DNA from: Bryobacterales bacterium
Lineage (GTDB): Bacteria > Acidobacteriota > Terriglobia > Bryobacterales > Bryobacteraceae
Length of the DNA stretch: 64,000 bases
Direction of reading: 5' to 3'
Assembly: GCA_016713735.1 (NCBI GenBank)
Contig: JADJOP010000002.1
Coordinates: forward strand, 434,001-498,000
Shown here: positions 60,068 through 64,000 of the stretch, piece by piece
Layout of the letters: every line of letters begins with the position of its first letter
Numbering within the stretch: position 1 is the stretch's first letter
Notes under the pieces: model-generated
Database searches by the model: none
What the model was told of the DNA's origin: nothing
Seen by the model: only the letters and a program-made list of their open reading frames with translations
Translations under genes and position numbers: made by a program

Positions 60068-61432
60068 TTATGACCTGACGAAGTTCAAGAATAGCTGGAA
60101 CTGGCTCAGCAGGGGGCGGAATTGACCTTTGGCCAGCCGCGCGGCGACATAGGACGGCCGCAGGTAATAGCCGAGATAGGCCGACCGCGTCATGGCCTTC
60201 AACTGCGGCAGTGTGAAGCGGCCCTCGATCGCCTCGGGAAACAATGAGCCGTCGCTAAAGCTGAGATTCGGGTCGTTTTTCACCTGTTCATACAACTTCG
60301 TGCCCGGGTAGGGCGCGGCGATATGAAACAAAGCGTAGGTCGGATTCAGCCGCTTGGCAAAGTGCACGATGCGGTCCATCTCATCAGGGCAGGACTCGGG
60401 AAAGCCCATCATGAAGAAGCACGCTGTCTCGATGCCATGGGAATGCACCAGCTTCATTCCCTCCTCAATCTGCTTCATGGTGATGCGCTTGTCCGTGATC
60501 GCCAGAATATCGTCTGAACCAGCCTCAACGCCGGCATGAATCAGCCGGCAGCCGGCCCGCTTCATCAGCCCGAGCAGTTCGTCATCGACAAGGTCAAGGC
60601 GGGTCTGACAACACCAGGTGAAGTCGAACCGCTTCCGGATCAGCCACTCGCAGAATTCCACCACCTGCTTGCGCAACACCGTGAACTCAAGGTCGATGAA
60701 ATACGCCGTCTTGATGCCGTGGTTCGTAATGGCGTGCTCCACCTCGCGCGCCAGCGTTTCCACTGACTTCTTCCGCACTCCCGTACCGTAGGTCTTCAGC
60801 AGGCAGAATGTGCAGTTCGACGCGCACCCGCGCGTCATTTCGAACAACGTAAAGTGGTCCCCCAGCACTTCGTACTTGTAGTGCTTCATCGGCAGCTTTT
60901 CGAACGAGGGCAGCGGCAACTCGTCCATCTTCACCGGAAGCTGATCGGGATTGTGGACCACCTCGCCGTTGTTGCGCCACGTGATGCCCCGGATTTGCGC
61001 CATCGGCTTGCCCGCGCAAATCTCCTCGACCGTATATTCCGGTTCTCCGCGCACAATGGCGTCGGCCTTGGTCTCTTGGAGCATCTCGGCAGGTTTCACC
61101 GTGCCGTGGCTGCCCAGCACATACACCTCGGGGGCGACGGCGCGGACGGCAGCGACCGTTTTGAAGAACGGATTCAGATCCAGGTGCGGACACTGCCAGC
61201 GGTCGAGCGAAGTGGAGGTGAGGAACACCTTGTCGTAGCCGCGGGCGCGCAGGGCCACGCCCTCCGGTCCAATCTGCTCCGCATTGGCATCGAGGATGTC
61301 GGCCTGAATCCCATGGCGCTCCAACATCGCCGAGCAATACGCTAAGTCGAGCGGGGTCCAGGTGCGGTTATAGATGCGCCCCTTTTTGTGAACGTACTCG
61401 ACCTGAAACGGATTGACGAGCAGCACCTTCAC
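60068..61432 (-). CDS. B12-binding radical SAM protein
   Basis: 454 residues from a GTG start at 61432 preceded by GGAGG. The N-terminal 140 residues have a cobalamin-binding-type Rossmann fold (KVLLVNPFQVEYVHKKGR, YVLGSHGTVKPAEML, ADAIVRGEPEYTVEEICAG), and the middle the radical SAM cluster motif CxxxCxxC in TRGCASNCTFCLLKTYGTG. Other signatures: YFIDLEFTVLRKQVVEFCEW, AGVEAGSDDILAITDKRIT, FFMMGFPESCPDEMDRI. These enzymes methylate unreactive carbons or form C-C bonds. The start overlaps the previous stop (GTGA). The operon suggests a lipid or glycan substrate. Confidence 0.92.
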   Translation of the reverse strand: MKVLLVNPFQVEYVHKKGRIYNRTWTPLDLAYCSAMLERHGIQADILDANAEQIGPEGVALRARGYDKVFLTSTSLDRWQCPHLDLNPFFKTVAAVRAVAPEVYVLGSHGTVKPAEMLQETKADAIVRGEPEYTVEEICAGKPMAQIRGITWRNNGEVVHNPDQLPVKMDELPLPSFEKLPMKHYKYEVLGDHFTLFEMTRGCASNCTFCLLKTYGTGVRKKSVETLAREVEHAITNHGIKTAYFIDLEFTVLRKQVVEFCEWLIRKRFDFTWCCQTRLDLVDDELLGLMKRAGCRLIHAGVEAGSDDILAITDKRITMKQIEEGMKLVHSHGIETACFFMMGFPESCPDEMDRIVHFAKRLNPTYALFHIAAPYPGTKLYEQVKNDPNLSFSDGSLFPEAIEGRFTLPQLKAMTRSAYLGYYLRPSYVAARLAKGQFRPLLSQFQLFLNFVRS

Positions 61433-62859
61433 GCCCGCCTCCAGATGCCATACACCAAGGCGCCGGTGAGAGCAAATAGGGGCAGCGGCGAAACGCCGCC
61501 CGCCAGTGCCTCCAAGCCGAGGTTCATCCGATTCAGCGTCGTGAGCGCGGGCAACTGGAAACCGCCGAGCAGGACGTGGAGAACCGGATCGAGAACTCCC
61601 CAGCCCCGCTCCACATCCCGGTACATGGCCATGCACCAGGCCTGTCCCACCGCCGCCACCGAGACGAACCACAACGCCGGGCGCGCCAGCCGGGAAAGGG
61701 CCACGGCCGCGAGCAGAAATAGGACAGGGATCATCGGAGCCATGTATCGAACGCCGGTATTGTATTGCAGGCGCGTGTAGTTGACCGTGGAGAAAAAAGT
61801 CCAGAATAACACGAAGAGAAGGAGAAGGAGGCTCAGTTGCCGTTTCGTGAGAAGCGTTTGTCGCACGATCGGGGCCACCGCGGCGGCCAGCAGCAGCGGA
61901 CAACTGACAAAGAGGCCGAAGCGGTAATCGAAGGCCAGCATCCACAGCAACTCCCATTGGGGCCCGCTCACCCCCTGGTAGCCTTTGTCGATCCACGCCA
62001 CCGGTGGCATGTAGTGTTGACCCGGGTAAAACGGATGGCCAAAGCTGGCCCATTGGTAGAACCAGAGCAGGAGAATCGGCGGCGCGGCGGCGATGGCGAA
62101 CGGCACGGCGTAATCACGGCGGAGCAGCGCGGTGTAGACGAACAGACACCCCAAAGCCACCACGCCCGAATAGTCCAGCAGCAACGAGAATCCGCCCAGG
62201 AAACCGGCGATCAGTGCGGCGCGCCGGCCCTCCAGCAGCGTCAGTGCCGCGAACGCGCCAAGGATGCAGTGGCCCACCAGCATGTTCTGATTCAGGTAGC
62301 CCGTGCGGAAAAACAACGGCGTACCAAAGGCGTAGAGCAACGAAAACCAGAGCGCCCGCTGTTCGTCCTGCATCATGCGCCGCAGCAAAAAGAACATGAC
62401 CACGACACTGAGCGCTGACAGCGGAGCCATGCAAAAGGCGTGCATGACAAACGCACCCAGTCCAAATTTGACATCCAGGCCGCGCCGCCATGCCTCGGCG
62501 TAGAACTTGCGCGCGGGGGCCCAGGGGGAATCGAACGCGGGTGGCCCGGTGAGCCCGGAGGACGCCCGTGCCCGATTCACGCGCTCGACAATGCGGTCAA
62601 TCACAGGCCGCGCGGCGGCGTAGGGAATCGCTCCCAGCATGGATGCGCCGGGATTGTTGCCGATGTGCCAGCCCCTGCCGGGAGTTTCGAAAAGATCATG
62701 ATGAAGGCCGCCGTACTCGTCGACGCGAAACGAAAGATGGTCACCGATGGCCAGCCCGAGGTAGATCTCGCGCACCGTGTTCGTGGCAAAGTGGAGCGCG
62801 TACACAAGCCAGCAGGTGAGGAACAAGCGAAGAGCGAGTCTGGGCGGAAGCGCGTTCAT
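61429..62859 (-). CDS. multi-pass membrane protein, GT-C-like glycosyltransferase candidate
   Basis: 476 residues with about ten hydrophobic segments (RLFLTCWLVYALHFATNTV, SALSVVVMFFLLRRMM, GFSLLLDYSGVVALGCLFVY, LSLLLLLFVLFWTFFSTV). The first loop (ISFRVDEYGG region, LSFRVDEYGGLHHDLFETPG) carries an acidic-x-x pattern (RVDEYGG) where GT-C enzymes hold their catalytic Asp. The protein is of the type usually called hypothetical membrane protein. Context between a GT39-type protein and a polyprenyl-phosphate sugar synthase supports a GT-C role. Confidence 0.75.
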   Translation of the reverse strand: MNALPPRLALRLFLTCWLVYALHFATNTVREIYLGLAIGDHLSFRVDEYGGLHHDLFETPGRGWHIGNNPGASMLGAIPYAAARPVIDRIVERVNRARASSGLTGPPAFDSPWAPARKFYAEAWRRGLDVKFGLGAFVMHAFCMAPLSALSVVVMFFLLRRMMQDEQRALWFSLLYAFGTPLFFRTGYLNQNMLVGHCILGAFAALTLLEGRRAALIAGFLGGFSLLLDYSGVVALGCLFVYTALLRRDYAVPFAIAAAPPILLLWFYQWASFGHPFYPGQHYMPPVAWIDKGYQGVSGPQWELLWMLAFDYRFGLFVSCPLLLAAAVAPIVRQTLLTKRQLSLLLLLFVLFWTFFSTVNYTRLQYNTGVRYMAPMIPVLFLLAAVALSRLARPALWFVSVAAVGQAWCMAMYRDVERGWGVLDPVLHVLLGGFQLPALTTLNRMNLGLEALAGGVSPLPLFALTGALVYGIWRRA

Positions 62860-62896
62860 GCGGCAAGGAAGTACGAGGCTAGCACGGTGATCGTCC

Positions 62897-64000
62897 TCAA
62901 GGCAGTGGCGCGAACTCCGCCACGTAGACCGTGCCGTCTTTCAGCGTTCCAGGGAACCGCTTTACCGCGGATGCTTGGGATGTGGCTGCTGCGTAGAGAT
63001 CGGGCAATTGCGCCTGGAAGACTGGCGTCAGTGTGTAGAGCAGGTAGACGTGCTGGCCCCGGCGCGCCGCAGTGAGGTCAGACGGGGTGCGCAGCGTCCG
63101 GGGGCCAGGCAGGAAGTGCGTGTAGATATAGCTGGCGAGGTCGGCGGAAGCGACAACGCCCGACTCGCCGGCCTGGGATCGCGCATAGTGCAGCGCTCCC
63201 ACGTAGTCCTGTTTCGGGCCATAGACGTTGCGCAGGGAGAGGGCCGATACCAGGACCATCGCTGCGAGCGCCGGCGTGACGAGCCGCGGGCTCACCCGCG
63301 CGGCCAACCGATCCACCCCGCGTACTGCGACCAGCGCCGCGAAGCCGAAGCAAAAATAAAAGAAGCGCGGCCACAGGTGGTGACCGAGAGCCAGCACGAT
63401 GGAGGCGCCCGCAACGGCCGGAAGCAGCAGCAGCGCCACAACGATCGGGCGGGAGCGAAGATAACTCACCAGCCCGGTGAGGAAAACGGCGAGTCCCACA
63501 ACCGCCACGGCCGCCCCGGCGAAGTTGAGCATGAGCCCGCGCGCGATCTCGGCAAGCGTCCACAGCGGACTCTTCCATTCGTTCACCACGCTGACTGTGC
63601 CCTTCAACCCCATGCGAATGGCGGGCAGCGCCGGAGCGTGCAGAAGCAAGGTAATCGCCGCACCGATGGCAAACCACCCTGCGATGGACATCCACCGGCC
63701 ACGGCGCACGCACCAGACGCACGCGATCGCGGCGTGGGCGAGCAGCACGAAGGCCATCGTCGCGTGCGTGTACACGCCCAGGGCCGCGCAGACCGCCCAC
63801 AGGAACCAGTCGCGCCGCGAGTGCGACTCCAAGGCGCGGATCAAAAAGCCGCTCGCAAGCATGGTCCAAAAGAGCAGCCCGGAATACCCACGAGCATTCT
63901 GGCTGAACCAGACGTGGTGATAGGAGAAGGTCAACAGAGAAGCTGCGGCGAATGCCTCGCGCGGTGAAGCTACCAGTCGCGCCATCCACCAGGTAGCCCA
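62897..64000 (-). CDS. GT39/ArnT-like membrane glycosyltransferase, N-terminus beyond window
   Basis: The frame stays open to the right edge (WATWWMARL...), so the first part, including the catalytic Asp loop, is missing. At least eight hydrophobic segments remain (FLWAVCAALGVYTHATMAFV, GWFAIGAAITLLLHAPALP, VAVVGLAVFLTGLVSYL, VVALLLLPAVAGASIVLALG). TFSYHHVWFSQNARGYSGLL resembles the second membrane segment of GT39/PMT/ArnT-type enzymes, which move sugars from polyprenyl phosphate to lipid or protein. It is the first gene in the operon visible here, with 37 bases before the next gene. Confidence 0.82.
   Translation of the reverse strand, partial: WATWWMARLVASPREAFAAASLLTFSYHHVWFSQNARGYSGLLFWTMLASGFLIRALESHSRRDWFLWAVCAALGVYTHATMAFVLLAHAAIACVWCVRRGRWMSIAGWFAIGAAITLLLHAPALPAIRMGLKGTVSVVNEWKSPLWTLAEIARGLMLNFAGAAVAVVGLAVFLTGLVSYLRSRPIVVALLLLPAVAGASIVLALGHHLWPRFFYFCFGFAALVAVRGVDRLAARVSPRLVTPALAAMVLVSALSLRNVYGPKQDYVGALHYARSQAGESGVVASADLASYIYTHFLPGPRTLRTPSDLTAARRGQHVYLLYTLTPVFQAQLPDLYAAATSQASAVKRFPGTLKDGTVYVAEFAPLP

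Overview
The window is 64 kb of high-GC, densely coded bacterial DNA. The mix suggests an Acidobacteriota genome of the Bryobacter/Solibacter type: many Tat-exported sugar enzymes, YncE-type propellers, a decaheme cytochrome with its porin, DUF4019, and mreBCD-PBP2. This placement is inferred from gene content; there is no rRNA gene in the window to confirm it. No tRNA, CRISPR array or insertion sequence was recognised.

Layout. 1-11.9 kb: HerA-like ATPase (cut by the left edge), CoA-transferase, serine beta-lactamase-like protein, exported amidase, PfpI protein, an ABC-2 exporter whose permease is fused to an amidohydrolase-like domain, a sulfatase and an A-type Fe-S carrier. 11.9-16.9 kb: a CPBP membrane protease, then a decaheme cytochrome and outer-membrane barrel that look like a porin-cytochrome electron conduit. 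16.9-27 kb: propeller-phosphoesterase plus NAD synthetase, Tat-exported aldolase-like and FMN oxidase proteins, metallohydrolase, methyltransferase and a propeller lipoprotein. 27.2-31.9 kb: the cell-shape operon mreB-mreC-mreD-PBP2. 32-38.8 kb: a pseudo-receiver regulator with a Spy-like protein, a subtilase, a two-component system and DUF4019. 38.9-43.4 kb: aldolase, polysaccharide deacetylase, sugar-binding lipoprotein, orphan Flp pilin and a secreted protein with a structured leader. 43.7-48.8 kb: serS, rpsO, pnp and a YefM-YoeB module. 48.8-54.5 kb: Gfo/Idh/MocA oxidoreductase, mannonate dehydratase, ahcY and a divergent ArsR-methyltransferase. 54.5-64 kb: MscS channel, a PhoU-like protein, then a tightly packed minus-strand operon of two membrane glycosyltransferases, a B12 radical SAM enzyme, a GT2, a lipid-type methyltransferase and an enolase-superfamily dehydratase, running off the right edge.

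How genes work together. Several proteins fit sugar-acid breakdown (mannonate dehydratase, enolase-superfamily dehydratase, aldolases, Gfo/Idh/MocA oxidoreductase, sugar-binding protein), and many of these carry Tat leaders, so part of that chemistry may be periplasmic. The right-hand operon fits polyprenyl-phosphate-sugar synthesis and use in envelope lipid or glycan modification. AhcY and the ArsR-methyltransferase form a divergent pair around S-adenosylhomocysteine.

Sequence quality matters here. Four genes (CPBP protease, pnp, yoeB, ahcY) are each broken by one base in a short C/G run, one gene has an in-frame TAG where Trp is expected, and 51331-51976 is a block of almost pure G and C runs next to a strong hairpin. 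Restoring one base makes each of the four genes whole with normal family length. I read these as sequencing or assembly errors rather than gene decay.
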